Assembly: GCF_001612785.1 (NCBI RefSeq)
Contig: NZ_BDBC01000024.1
Span: 1 to 41,114 of the forward strand
Length of the DNA: 41,114 bases
Source of the DNA: Nocardia beijingensis NBRC 16342
Lineage (GTDB): Bacteria > Actinomycetota > Actinomycetes > Mycobacteriales > Mycobacteriaceae
Direction of reading: 5' to 3'
The notes beneath the pieces are model-generated. The model had not been told where the DNA came from, searched no databases, and saw only the letters and a list, made by a program, of their open reading frames with translations. Made by a program: the position numbers and the translations under genes. Below, piece after piece: positions 24,081 through 34,505 of this stretch. How positions within the stretch are numbered: the first letter of the stretch is position 1; each line of letters opens with the position of its first letter.

Positions 24081-24974
24081 TTATGCATCCTCTTTGTCGG
24101 AACGGTTACGGATATCGGTGACGATAGCCGAGAAGTCCCGCCCGGCATCCGTCTGGTTGAAGCGGTCGTAGATGGTGGCGGCGAGCAAGCCGAGCTGCCC
24201 GTCGACGTTGTTCTCACGCAACGCGTTCGCGGCCAGACCCAGGTCCTTCGACATGAGCGCCGTCGCGAAACCGGGCTGGTAGTCGTTGTTGGCCGGACTG
24301 GTCGGCACCGGGCCGGGGACCGGGCAGTAGCTGGTCAGCGCCCAGCTCTGGCCGGAAGCGGTGGAGACGACGTCGAAGAACGACTGATGACTCAGGCCCA
24401 GCTTCTCACCAAGCACCAGCGACTCCGACAGCGCGATCATCGACACGCCCAGCAGCATGTTGTTGCAGATCTTCGCCGCCTGGCCCACACCGGAGCCACC
24501 ACAGTGCACCACCTTGCCGCCCATCACCTCGAGCACCGGCAGCGCGTCGGCGAAGTCCTCGGCCGCGCCGCCGACCATGAAGGTCAGCGTGCCCGCCGCC
24601 GCGCCGGCGACGCCGCCGGACACCGGTGCGTCCAGCGCGCGGTGCCCGGCGGCGGTGGCGCGTTCGGCCGCGGCCTTGGCGTCGGCGACGTCGATGGTGG
24701 AGCAGTCGATGAACAGGGTGCCCGGCGCGGCGGCCGGGAGCAGCTCGGCGTACACGTCCAGGACGAGTTTGCCGTTGGGCAGCATGGTGATCACGGTCTC
24801 GGCCGCGGCGGCCTCTGCGGCCGAACCGACCACGAGCGCGCCGTCGCGCCCGGCCTGTTCCCGCGCCGCGGGCACCGGGTCGAAGGCGAGCACCTCGTAG
24901 CCCGCTCGCACCAGGTTGGCCGCCATCGGGCCGCCCATGTGGCCGAGGCCGAGAAATCCGATTCGCTTGCTCAT
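24081..24974 (-). CDS. mmsB: 3-Hydroxyisobutyrate dehydrogenase
   Basis: 297 aa; oxidises 3-hydroxyisobutyrate to methylmalonate semialdehyde with NAD. N-terminal Rossmann motif GLGHMGGPMA at residues 9-18, substrate-binding signature DAPVSGGVAGAAAGTLTFMVGG, and catalytic lysine K168 in GVGQAAKICNNM. The C-terminal helical domain includes the GFATALMSKDL segment. Normal length. ATG 24974 directly adjoins the hydrolase stop. Supplies the substrate of MmsA, encoded at the head of the same operon. Confidence 0.95.
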   Translation of the reverse strand: MSKRIGFLGLGHMGGPMAANLVRAGYEVLAFDPVPAAREQAGRDGALVVGSAAEAAAAETVITMLPNGKLVLDVYAELLPAAAPGTLFIDCSTIDVADAKAAAERATAAGHRALDAPVSGGVAGAAAGTLTFMVGGAAEDFADALPVLEVMGGKVVHCGGSGVGQAAKICNNMLLGVSMIALSESLVLGEKLGLSHQSFFDVVSTASGQSWALTSYCPVPGPVPTSPANNDYQPGFATALMSKDLGLAANALRENNVDGQLGLLAATIYDRFNQTDAGRDFSAIVTDIRNRSDKEDA

Positions 24975-26039
24975 CTACGCCACCTCCGGGGCCCGCAGAC
25001 CCAGCTCTCGATCGCCCAACTCGGCGAAGTACGCGTCCACCTGCGCGTCCGTGACCGCCGCCAGGGTCGCCGGCGACCATTTCGGATCACGGTCCTTGTC
25101 GATCACCTGGGCGCGGATGCCCTCGACCAGATCGTGCGAGGACAGCGACGCGATGGACACCCGGTACTCCTCGTTCAGCACCGCCTCCAGGTTCGGCGCG
25201 GTGCGCGCCGCCCGCAGCGAGCGCAGCGTCACCTTCAGGGCCACCGGGGATTTCGCCAGGATCTCGGTGGCCGCCGCCCGCGCCTCCGGCGCGTCGTGCG
25301 CTTGCAGCCGCGCGACGATCTCCTCCACGGAATCGGCTCCGTAGCAGGCGTCGATCCAGTCCTGCCCGGCGGCAAGCGCGGATTCCGGCGCGTCGGTGGC
25401 GAATTTGGCGATCGCGATGTCGGCGCTCTCCGTGCGCAGCGTCTCCAGCAGGGCGGGCAGATGCTCGGAGGCGACGAAATAGTCGGCGAAGCCCGCGGCG
25501 ATGGCGTCGCCCGGGCTCATCCGCGCGGTGGTCAGCGCCACGTGCGTGCCGATCTCGCCCGGCGTCCGCGCCAGCAGGTAGGTGCCGCCGACATCCGGGA
25601 CGAACCCGATGCCGACCTCGGGCATGCCGATCTTGGACCGCTCGGTGACGATGCGGTGGCTGCCGTGCCCGGAGAGTCCGACGCCGCCGCCCATCACGAT
25701 GCCGTCCATGACCACCACGTACGGCTTGGGGTAGCGGCCGATCAAGGCGTTGAGGACGTACTCGTCGCGCCAGAACCGCCCGGTGGCCGAATCCGCGGTG
25801 TTCGCACCGCTTTTCGCGTCGGCGTGGATGGCGACGATGTCGCCGCCCGCGCACAGGCCGCGCTCCCCCGCGCCGGTGACCACGACGGTGCGCACCGCGT
25901 CGTCCTCGGCCCACTCGCGCAGCGCCTCGGTGATCGTCAGTGCCATCGAGTGGTTCAGGGCGTTGATGGCCTTGGGCCGGTTCAGCGTGATCAGGCCGAG
26001 CCCGTCACGCCGTTCGAGCAGAACTTCTGGGTCGCTCAT
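24975..26039 (-). CDS. 3-Hydroxyisobutyryl-CoA hydrolase
   Basis: 354 aa crotonase-fold hydrolase that frees 3-hydroxyisobutyrate from CoA, the step between hydratase and MmsB. Typical HIBCH features: GAGERGLCAGGDIVAIH, MDGIVMGGGVGLSGHGSHRI and FAMPEVGIGF-like segment KIGMPEVGIGFVPDVGG, with a C-terminal extension beyond ordinary hydratases (DDAVEG-type ending with DKDRDPKWSP). ATG at 26037-26039 overlaps the dehydrogenase stop as ATGA. A reading frame continues upstream antisense to nothing recognisable and is ignored. Confidence 0.94.
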   Translation of the reverse strand: MSDPEVLLERRDGLGLITLNRPKAINALNHSMALTITEALREWAEDDAVRTVVVTGAGERGLCAGGDIVAIHADAKSGANTADSATGRFWRDEYVLNALIGRYPKPYVVVMDGIVMGGGVGLSGHGSHRIVTERSKIGMPEVGIGFVPDVGGTYLLARTPGEIGTHVALTTARMSPGDAIAAGFADYFVASEHLPALLETLRTESADIAIAKFATDAPESALAAGQDWIDACYGADSVEEIVARLQAHDAPEARAAATEILAKSPVALKVTLRSLRAARTAPNLEAVLNEEYRVSIASLSSHDLVEGIRAQVIDKDRDPKWSPATLAAVTDAQVDAYFAELGDRELGLRAPEVA

Positions 26040-27175
26040 GCCGCTCCTACCAGTGCGCGGGCGACGACCACCCGCATGATTTCGTTGGTGCCCTCGAGGA
26101 TCTGGTGCACCCGCAGATCCCGGACGATCTTCTCCACGCCGTATTCGGTCAGATAGCCGTAGCCGCCGTGCAGTTGCAGGGCCTTGTTGGCCACCTCGAA
26201 GCCCGCGTCGGTGGCGAAACGCTTCGCCATGGCGCACAGCTCCACCTTGTCCGGCGCGTCGGCGTCCAGCGCGTCGGCGGCCCGCCACAGCAGCGTGCGG
26301 GCGGCCTCCAATTCGATGCGCATATCGGCGAGTTCGAATTGCAGCGCCGGATTCCGCAGCAGCGGCTTGCCGAACGCGTGCCGCTCGGCGAGGTACGGCA
26401 CCGTCTTGTCCAGCGCCGCCTGCGCGCCGCCGACCGAGCACGCGGCGATGTTGAGCCTGCCGCCGTTGAGCCCGTTCATCGCGATGCGGAAGCCGTCGCC
26501 CTCCGCGCCGAGCCGGTTGGCCGCCGGGACCCTGGCGTCGGAGAAGATCACCTGACGGGTCGGCTGCGCGTTCCAGCCCATCTTCTTCTCGTTGGCGCCA
26601 ACGGAGATGCCGGGTGTGTCGGCGGGCACGATGAACGCCGAGATCCCGCGCGCTCCCGAATCACCGGTTCTGGCCATGACGACGTAGACGTCCGTGGCGC
26701 CCGCGCCGGAGATGAACTGCTTGGCGCCGTTGAAGACGTAGTCGTCACCGTCGCGCACGGCTCTGGTGCTCAACGCCGCCGCGTCGGAGCCGACGCCCGG
26801 CTCGGTGAGCGCGTAGCTGGCCAGCGTTTCCATCGCGGTCAGCCCGGGTAGCCACCGGGTGCGCTGATCGTCGTCGCCGTAGCGGTCGATCATCCACGCC
26901 GCCATGTTGTGGATGGAGATGTAGGCGGCGATGGCCGGGCAGCCGGTGGCCAGCTGCTCGAAGATGCGCACGGCGTCGAGCCTGCGCAAACCCGAACCAC
27001 CGACGTCATCGCGCACGTAGATGCCGCCGAGGCCGAGCGGGCCTGCCTTGCGCAGCACGTCCACCGGGAAATGCTTCTGCTCGTCCCATTCCAGCGCGTT
27101 CGGGGCGAGGTATTCGTCGGCGAAGCCGCGCGCGGTGTCGCGGATCGCCTTCTCGTCGTCGTCCAGTGCGAACAT
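26036..27175 (-). CDS. Acyl-CoA dehydrogenase (probable isobutyryl-CoA dehydrogenase)
   Basis: 379 aa FAD enzyme, likely oxidising isobutyryl-CoA to methacrylyl-CoA. Domains in order: N-terminal helical (about 1-110), beta domain with YALTEPGVGSDAA and the flavin-contacting FNGAKQFISGAG, C-terminal helical with LHGGYGYLTEYGVEKIVRD. The catalytic base position is filled by E361 in ILEGTNEIM. Substrate is inferred from operon content. ATG 27175 lies 5 bp after the mmsA stop. Confidence 0.93.
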   Translation of the reverse strand: MFALDDDEKAIRDTARGFADEYLAPNALEWDEQKHFPVDVLRKAGPLGLGGIYVRDDVGGSGLRRLDAVRIFEQLATGCPAIAAYISIHNMAAWMIDRYGDDDQRTRWLPGLTAMETLASYALTEPGVGSDAAALSTRAVRDGDDYVFNGAKQFISGAGATDVYVVMARTGDSGARGISAFIVPADTPGISVGANEKKMGWNAQPTRQVIFSDARVPAANRLGAEGDGFRIAMNGLNGGRLNIAACSVGGAQAALDKTVPYLAERHAFGKPLLRNPALQFELADMRIELEAARTLLWRAADALDADAPDKVELCAMAKRFATDAGFEVANKALQLHGGYGYLTEYGVEKIVRDLRVHQILEGTNEIMRVVVARALVGAA

Positions 27176-27180
27176 CCGCG

Positions 27181-28680
<1,500 letters not shown>

Positions 28681-28737
28681 GCCAGTCCTGTTCTCGTAGC
28701 GATCGGGACACCGCGATGCGGTATGCCGGTCATCCTA

Positions 28738-28759
28738 TAGTTGGACGTCCAAGTATTGG
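28738..28759. promoter_or_regulatory. Operator of the mmsA valine operon
   Basis: Contains the perfect palindrome ttggacgtccaa (28741-28752). On the minus strand a candidate -10 TAGGAT (28732-28737) lies just downstream, so a bound protein would block RNA polymerase. The 22-bp site matches 19 of 22 bases with the one before icmF at 29962-29983. Confidence 0.75.
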
Positions 28760-28845
28760 TACTCCCCGAAGGGCGATGTGATTCATCCCACCACCGCACG
28801 GAGGGCTACAGCAAGCGCAGCCGTGGGACGGGCGCGAAGGATGGC

Positions 28846-29817
28846 CTACGTCTGCGATACCGGCACGGGCGGATCGTTCTCCTTCTCCCGCCGCGGCCGC
28901 GCCAGCCGGAACGCGCCCACCGCGAGCGTGATCGCGCCGAGCGCCACGACCACCGCCGCCGCGCCGAGCGAGTCGCCGGTCCATTCCGAGACCGCTTCCC
29001 CCGCCGCGACCGCGATGGCAACACCGCCTCCGATGACGAGCACCGCCGAGCGCTGCGTCGCGTACAACGCGAAGCACAGCACGGCGATCACCGCCGTGAC
29101 CCCATAGGCCCAGGCCCGGCCGTCGAGACTCTGCGCTGCCGCGACGGAGGTGACGATCGCGATCAGGTATCCGACCCGGAGGTCGGCCATGGCGCCGATT
29201 CTGGTCAGCGCGAACCACCCGGCGCCGAGCAGCAGCACCGCCACAGCGGCCCACATGTCATCGAGGTCGAACAGGTCGGTCAGCACCCCAGCGACGGCCG
29301 CGGGCACGAAGCAGGCGCAGACGAGCATGCCGAGCACGGAGGGCAGCGCGAGGTAACCGAGCACCGCGATCACCGCCCCGGCCGCGCACGCGAAAACCCA
29401 TGCGGCGTCGGCCCCGTCGAGCGCGGCGCCGACGGCTCCGGCGAGCGCGACGGCGCCGAGGGCGAACAGCGCGGCCGCCAACCTGCCGCGGGCGCTTCGC
29501 GCGTTCCCTCGGCCGGAAGGCAGCCCCGCGAGCAGCACTCCCCCGAGCAGCAGACCGGCCGCGACGACGGCGAGCACGCCGACCCGGACCGGCCGATCGA
29601 GCGCGTCCCAGGACGAGGCCGCCACCAGGGCGATCCCGCCGAACAGCAGACCCGCGCCGACATACGAGGCGATTTCGGCGAGCACCTTCCCGCGCGCCGA
29701 CACCGCGGCCCGCTCGACGGCCAGTGCCGCGAGCACCGCGTCGGCCTGGTCGCGGGTCAGCACCCCGTCGGCGACCAGCCGCCCGATCGCGGCTTCCGCT
29801 CTGCCGTCGCTCACCAT
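28846..29817 (-). CDS. DUF2157 multi-span membrane protein
   Basis: 323 aa. A soluble N-terminal part (about 1-45; AIGRLVADGVLTRDQADAVLAAL, the DUF2157 start) is followed by about nine to ten hydrophobic helices, beginning at YVGAGLLFGGIALVAASSW. The role is unknown; DUF2157 proteins are integral membrane proteins without a proven activity. The tail (RREKENDPPVPVSQT) is cytosolic and charged. Start ATG 29815-29817; an overlapping GTG is possible. Same strand as mmsA, but the 165-bp gap contains the mmsA operator, so it is likely separate. Confidence 0.85.
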   Translation of the reverse strand: MVSDGRAEAAIGRLVADGVLTRDQADAVLAALAVERAAVSARGKVLAEIASYVGAGLLFGGIALVAASSWDALDRPVRVGVLAVVAAGLLLGGVLLAGLPSGRGNARSARGRLAAALFALGAVALAGAVGAALDGADAAWVFACAAGAVIAVLGYLALPSVLGMLVCACFVPAAVAGVLTDLFDLDDMWAAVAVLLLGAGWFALTRIGAMADLRVGYLIAIVTSVAAAQSLDGRAWAYGVTAVIAVLCFALYATQRSAVLVIGGGVAIAVAAGEAVSEWTGDSLGAAAVVVALGAITLAVGAFRLARPRREKENDPPVPVSQT

Positions 29818-29961
29818 GCGCCCAGTATGTCCGAGTCCGCCGCCATGACAACACGATCGGCCGCGCTACCGGCCGAAGTTCCAGGTCCGCCGCTCGGAGG
29901 CGACCGAGGCGCGCGACCCGTCGCCGACCGGCTGGCGATGTGACGACAGTCACCGTACGAT

Positions 29962-29983
29962 TAGTTTGACGTCCTAGTATCGG
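29962..29983. promoter_or_regulatory. Operator and -10 region of icmF
   Basis: This 22-bp site is almost the same as the mmsA one (19 of 22 identical; palindrome core tttgacgtccta). TAGTAT at 29975-29980 within it fits a -10 box for the plus-strand icmF gene, leaving a short leader with ggagga at 30001-30006. Shared regulation with the valine operon is inferred. Confidence 0.75.
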
Positions 29984-30014
29984 GCGGCAATGGAATCCCC
30001 GGAGGAATCCCCCA

Positions 30015-33000
30015 GTGGCCGACAGCAGCGCGCTCTACACGCCCACCCATCCCGTTCGCTTCGTCACCTCGGCGGCCCTGTTCGACGGGCACGACGCGGC
30101 GATCAACATCATGCGCCGCATCCTCCAGAGCCAGGGCGCGGAGGTGATCCACCTCGGCCACAACCGCTCCGTCGCCGAGGTTGTCGACGCCGTCCTCACC
30201 GAGGACGCCCAAGGCGTCGCGGTCAGCTCCTACCAGGGCGGCCACGTGGAGTACTTCGAATATCTCGCCGACGCGCTGCGGAAAGCCGGAGCCGAGCACG
30301 TGCGGATCTTCGGCGGCGGCGGTGGCGTGATCGTGGCGGAGGAGATCGCCCGGCTGGCCGCGTCCGGCGTGACCATCTTCTCCCCCGAGGACGGACAGCG
30401 ACTCGGCCTGCCCGGCATGATCAATCAGCTGATCCGCGCCTGCGATGTCGACCTCGCGGCCGAGCCACCCGCGCCGGACGCGGTGCTCGCGGGCGAGCGC
30501 GCCGCCCTGGCACGCGCCATCACCTGCCTGCAAGCGGACGCGCTGCCGGAGGCCGACCGCAGGAAACTGGCCGAGGCCGCGGCGGCGCGCACCGTGCCGG
30601 TGCTCGGCATCACCGGGACGGGCGGCTCCGGGAAGTCCTCGCTCACCGACGAATTGGTGCGCAGGCTGCGGTCGGACCAGCAGGACAAGGTGCGCGTGGC
30701 GATCCTCGCGGTCGACCCCACCCGGCGGCGCGGCGGCGGCGCGCTGCTCGGCGACCGCATCCGGATGAACGCACTCGACGGCGAGCACGTCTTCTTCCGT
30801 TCGCTGGCCACTCGCGGCGGACACGAACTGCCGGACAACATCGATCTCATCGTGGCCGCGTGCAAGGCGGCGGGCTACGACCTGGTCATCCTGGAGACGC
30901 CCGGCATCGGTCAGGGCGACGCCGCGGTGATCGACCACGTGGACGTGTCGATGTACGTGATGACGCCCGAGTTCGGCGCCGCCTCCCAGCTGGAGAAGAT
31001 CGACATGCTGGACTACGCGGACGTGGTGGCGATCAACAAATTCGAGCGCCGCGGCGCCGCGGACGCGCTGCGCGACGTGGCCAGGCAGCTGGTCCGCAAC
31101 CGGGAGGCCTTCCACGCCGCCCCGGAGGACATGCCGGTCTTCGGCACCAGCGCGGCCACGTTCAACGACGACGGGGTGACCGCGCTCTACCAGCACCTGA
31201 CCGGGCTGCTCGCGAACCACGGTCTGCGGCTGGAGCCCGGCGCGCTGCCCCGGGTGGACACCCGCGCGTCCACCCGGTTCGCCCAGCTCATCCCGCCCGC
31301 GCGGGTGCGTTACCTGGCCGAGATCGCCGAGACGGTGCGCGGGTACCACGCCGAGACGGCCGCCCAGGTCGCCGCCGCGCAACGGCTGCAACGCCTCGAG
31401 CAGGTCGCGGCCGAACTGCCCGACGACACCGCCGTCGCCGAACTGGCCGAACGCGCCCGCGCCGACCTCACCCCCGCGAACGCCGCGCTGCTGGCGGAGT
31501 GGCCCGCGCTCGCCGAGTCCTATCGCGGCGAAGAACAGGTGGTGCGGGTGCGGGACCGCGAGATCCACACCCCGCTGCGCCGGGAGACGTTGTCGGGCAA
31601 CTCGATTCCGCGCGTCGCCCTGCCCCGCTTCACCGATCACGGTGAGCTGCTGCGTTTCCTGCGCGCCGAGCATCTACCGGGGCACTTCCCGTTCACCGCC
31701 GGAGTGTTCCCGTTCAAACGCGACAACGAGGACCCGGCGCGGATGTTCGCGGGCGAGGGCGACCCGTTCCGCACCAACCGCCGGTTCAAGGTGCTCAGCG
31801 AGCATTCCGACGCGAAAAGGCTGTCCACGGCTTTCGATTCGGTGACGCTCTACGGGCACGATCCCGCCGAGCGGCCCGATATCTACGGCAAGGTCGGCAC
31901 CTCCGGCGTGTCGATCGCCTCGCTCGACGACATGAAGGTGCTCTACGACGGTTTCGACCTGACCGCGCCGACCACCTCGGTGTCGATGACGATCAACGGC
32001 CCCGCGCCGACCATCCTGGCCTATTTCCTCAACACCGCGATCGATCAGGCGCTGGACCGCTTCGCGGCGGAGCAGGGACGTCCGCCGACCGACGCCGAAG
32101 CGGCCGACGTGCGCGCCCGCACGCTGGCGACCGTGCGCGGCACGGTGCAGGCCGACATCCTCAAAGAGGACCAGGGCCAGAACACCTGCATCTTCTCCAC
32201 CGAGTTCAGCCTCCGCATGATGGCCGACATCCAGGAGTGGTTCGTGCGCAACGGCGTGCGCAATTTCTACTCGGTGTCGATTTCCGGCTACCACATCGCC
32301 GAGGCGGGCGCGAACCCGATCAGCCAGCTGGCTTTCACCCTGGCGAACGGATTCACCTATGTGGAGGCGTACCTCGCGCGCGGCATGCACATCGACGACT
32401 TCGCGCCGAACCTGTCGTTCTTCTTCTCCAACGGGATGGATCCGGAGTACTCGGTGATCGGCCGGGTGGCCCGCCGCATCTGGGCGGTCGCCATGCGGGA
32501 CCGCTACGGCGCCAACGAGCGGTCGCAGAAGCTGAAGTACCACATCCAGACCTCCGGCCGGTCGCTGCACGCGCAGGAGATGAACTTCAACGACATCCGC
32601 ACCACGTTGCAGGCGCTGATCGCGATCTACGACAACTGCAACAGCCTGCACACCAACGCCTACGACGAGGCGGTCACCACGCCCACCGAGGAATCGGTGC
32701 GGCGCGCGCTGGCCATCCAGCTCATCATCAACCGCGAGTGGGGCGTCGCGATGAACGAGAACCCGCTGCAAGGCAGCTTCCTGATCGACGAGCTCACCGA
32801 TCTGGTCGAGGAGGCGGTGCTGGCCGAGTTCGAGCGGATCAGCGAACGCGGCGGCGTACTCGGCGCGATGGAGACCGGTTATCAGCGCGGCAAGATCCAG
32901 GACGAGTCGATGCGCTACGAACAGCGCAAGCACGACGGCTCGCTGCCCATCATCGGGGTGAACACCTTCCGCAACTCCCACGAGGAGCCGCACCGGGAGC

Positions 33001-33233
33001 TGGAGCTGGCGCGCGGCACCGAAGCGGAGAAGCAGTCGCAGCTGCGGCGGGTGCGCGAGTTCCAGCAGCGCAACCGGGACGCCGCCCATGCCGCGCTGGC
33101 CCGGCTCGAGGCGGTCGCCCGCACCGACGACAACATCTTCGAGGTCCTGATGGACGCCGCACGCGTGTGCACGTTGCAGCAGGTCACCGACACGTTCTTC
33201 ACCGTCGGCGGTCAGTACCGCCGCAACGTGTGA
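30015..33233 (+). CDS. icmF: Fused isobutyryl-CoA mutase (B12-dependent) with its G-protein chaperone
   Basis: 1072 aa, in the normal size range for IcmF. Interconverts isobutyryl-CoA and n-butyryl-CoA (some also isovaleryl/pivalyl-CoA) using adenosylcobalamin. Domains in order: B12-binding Rossmann (about 12-145) with FDGHDAAI, whose H26 should ligate cobalt, and IFGGGGGV; MeaI-like GTPase (about 190-430) with Walker A GTGGSGKSS at 201-209 and ETPGIGQGD, for cofactor loading and protection; linker; catalytic TIM barrel (about 530-1072) including GKVGTSGVSIASLDDM and QGQNTCIFSTEFS. GTG 30015 with ggagga. The substrate link and the shared operator tie it to the mmsA operon. Confidence 0.95.
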   Translation: MADSSALYTPTHPVRFVTSAALFDGHDAAINIMRRILQSQGAEVIHLGHNRSVAEVVDAVLTEDAQGVAVSSYQGGHVEYFEYLADALRKAGAEHVRIFGGGGGVIVAEEIARLAASGVTIFSPEDGQRLGLPGMINQLIRACDVDLAAEPPAPDAVLAGERAALARAITCLQADALPEADRRKLAEAAAARTVPVLGITGTGGSGKSSLTDELVRRLRSDQQDKVRVAILAVDPTRRRGGGALLGDRIRMNALDGEHVFFRSLATRGGHELPDNIDLIVAACKAAGYDLVILETPGIGQGDAAVIDHVDVSMYVMTPEFGAASQLEKIDMLDYADVVAINKFERRGAADALRDVARQLVRNREAFHAAPEDMPVFGTSAATFNDDGVTALYQHLTGLLANHGLRLEPGALPRVDTRASTRFAQLIPPARVRYLAEIAETVRGYHAETAAQVAAAQRLQRLEQVAAELPDDTAVAELAERARADLTPANAALLAEWPALAESYRGEEQVVRVRDREIHTPLRRETLSGNSIPRVALPRFTDHGELLRFLRAEHLPGHFPFTAGVFPFKRDNEDPARMFAGEGDPFRTNRRFKVLSEHSDAKRLSTAFDSVTLYGHDPAERPDIYGKVGTSGVSIASLDDMKVLYDGFDLTAPTTSVSMTINGPAPTILAYFLNTAIDQALDRFAAEQGRPPTDAEAADVRARTLATVRGTVQADILKEDQGQNTCIFSTEFSLRMMADIQEWFVRNGVRNFYSVSISGYHIAEAGANPISQLAFTLANGFTYVEAYLARGMHIDDFAPNLSFFFSNGMDPEYSVIGRVARRIWAVAMRDRYGANERSQKLKYHIQTSGRSLHAQEMNFNDIRTTLQALIAIYDNCNSLHTNAYDEAVTTPTEESVRRALAIQLIINREWGVAMNENPLQGSFLIDELTDLVEEAVLAEFERISERGGVLGAMETGYQRGKIQDESMRYEQRKHDGSLPIIGVNTFRNSHEEPHRELELARGTEAEKQSQLRRVREFQQRNRDAAHAALARLEAVARTDDNIFEVLMDAARVCTLQQVTDTFFTVGGQYRRNV

Positions 33234-33318
33234 GCTGGGCGCGCGGATTCGGAGCAGGCGGTACTCAGTGGACGGCGGTGCGCTCGCGGACCGGGTTCGC
33301 CCGCCGATCCGGCCGGAC

Positions 33319-33338
33319 CCGCCGAGCCGGCTCGGCGG
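33319..33338. terminator. Perfect 20-bp palindrome after icmF
   Basis: ccgccgagccggctcggcgg is fully symmetric; as RNA it can fold with an 8-bp stem and a CCGG loop. It lies 85 bp after the icmF stop and about 80 bp before the next ATG, so it could be a terminator or an operator of the amidohydrolase. Confidence 0.45.
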
Positions 33339-33416
33339 CCGCGGATTCCGGACGCACCGCGCGCCGGGCATGTGACAATCGCCGAGCAAACCTTCGGCGC
33401 GGTTGGGACGGCGGAC

Positions 33417-34487
33417 ATGGAGCTATCGGGAATCCGGATCATCGACGCACACATCCATCAGTGGGATCCGTTCACCACACCGCGGGATTTCAGCACGTTG
33501 GCGAAACTGTTCCGGCTGCTGCCGGTGCCGGTGGACGCGGCCAAGCGACTCGCGCCGCGGCGGGACCGGGAGTTCGTCGGTGATCCGGTCGCCTACCTGC
33601 GGCCCTACCTGCCGTTCGACTACCGGGCGGACGCCGGGAACGCGCCGATCGAGGTGATCGCGCACATCGAGGTCGAGTGGTCGCAACCGGGACCACTGGG
33701 GAAAGCCGGGGAGACCGCATGGGTGGCGGGGCTGCCGCTGGAGGCGGCGCCGCGGCTGGGCGCGATCCTCGCCGGCGGCGACCCGGCCGACCCGGGGTTC
33801 GGCGAACTGCTCGACGCGCACGCGGCCGCGTCGCCGCTACTGCGCGGTATCCGCACCATGGTCGCCCACCATCCCGATCCCGGGGTGCGGTCGTTCACCC
33901 ACACGCCGGGCAAGCTCGTCACCAAGGAATTCCTGGACGGCTTCGCGCGGCTGGCCGAGCGCGGCCTGCCGTTCGAAGCGTGGGTGTACTCGCACGCCAT
34001 TCCCGACGTCACCGCGCTGGCCGAACGCTATCCCGAGGTTCCGATCGTGCTGAACCACCTCGGTACGCCCGCGGGAATCTTCGGGGCGGTAGGCAAACAC
34101 ACCGGCGCCAATCCCGGCCTGCGCAGGCAGTTGCTGGTGCGGTGGCGCGACGATCTCGCCGCACTGGCCGCGCGGCCGAACGTGGTCGCGAAGGTGAGCG
34201 GGCTGATGATGCCGATCCTCGGCCATCCGATCCCGCCGCGCGGCACGCCGACGCCGGTGCCGGAACTGCTCGACCGGATCGGCCCGCTGGTCGAGCACGC
34301 CGTGGACGTCTTCGGCGCGGACCGGCTCATCTGGGGATCGAACTTCCCCGTCGACAAACCCGTCACCAGCATCGCGAACAGCATCGAGGCGATCGCGACG
34401 GCCGTCACCGGCCACGGCGGCGGGCAGGCCGAGCTGGAGCGGATCTTCCGGACCACCGCGCAGCGCGTGTACCGGATCGCGGACTGA
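33417..34487 (+). CDS. Amidohydrolase-2 family metal-dependent hydrolase
   Basis: 356 aa TIM-barrel hydrolase. Metal site motifs: IIDAHIHQWDP at the N-terminus (HxH), HIEVEW, YSHAIPDV, VLNHLGTP, and the distal aspartate in WGSNFPVDKP. This pattern fits the ACMSD/dicarboxylate- or lactone-hydrolase clade of amidohydrolase-2; the substrate is unknown. An in-frame GTG at 33372 adds 15 residues, but ATG 33417 has the better upstream purines. It converges on the next gene with an 18-bp gap. Its closeness to icmF does not by itself prove a common pathway. Confidence 0.87.
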   Translation: MELSGIRIIDAHIHQWDPFTTPRDFSTLAKLFRLLPVPVDAAKRLAPRRDREFVGDPVAYLRPYLPFDYRADAGNAPIEVIAHIEVEWSQPGPLGKAGETAWVAGLPLEAAPRLGAILAGGDPADPGFGELLDAHAAASPLLRGIRTMVAHHPDPGVRSFTHTPGKLVTKEFLDGFARLAERGLPFEAWVYSHAIPDVTALAERYPEVPIVLNHLGTPAGIFGAVGKHTGANPGLRRQLLVRWRDDLAALAARPNVVAKVSGLMMPILGHPIPPRGTPTPVPELLDRIGPLVEHAVDVFGADRLIWGSNFPVDKPVTSIANSIEAIATAVTGHGGGQAELERIFRTTAQRVYRIAD

Positions 34488-34505
34488 TCCGGTTGTCGGT
34501 GGGCG

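Noticed and set aside
22785..26156. A 1123-residue plus-strand open frame
   Set aside because: Mirrors the valine operon on the opposite strand; Arg/Gly/His-rich composition of a high-GC shadow, no domain.
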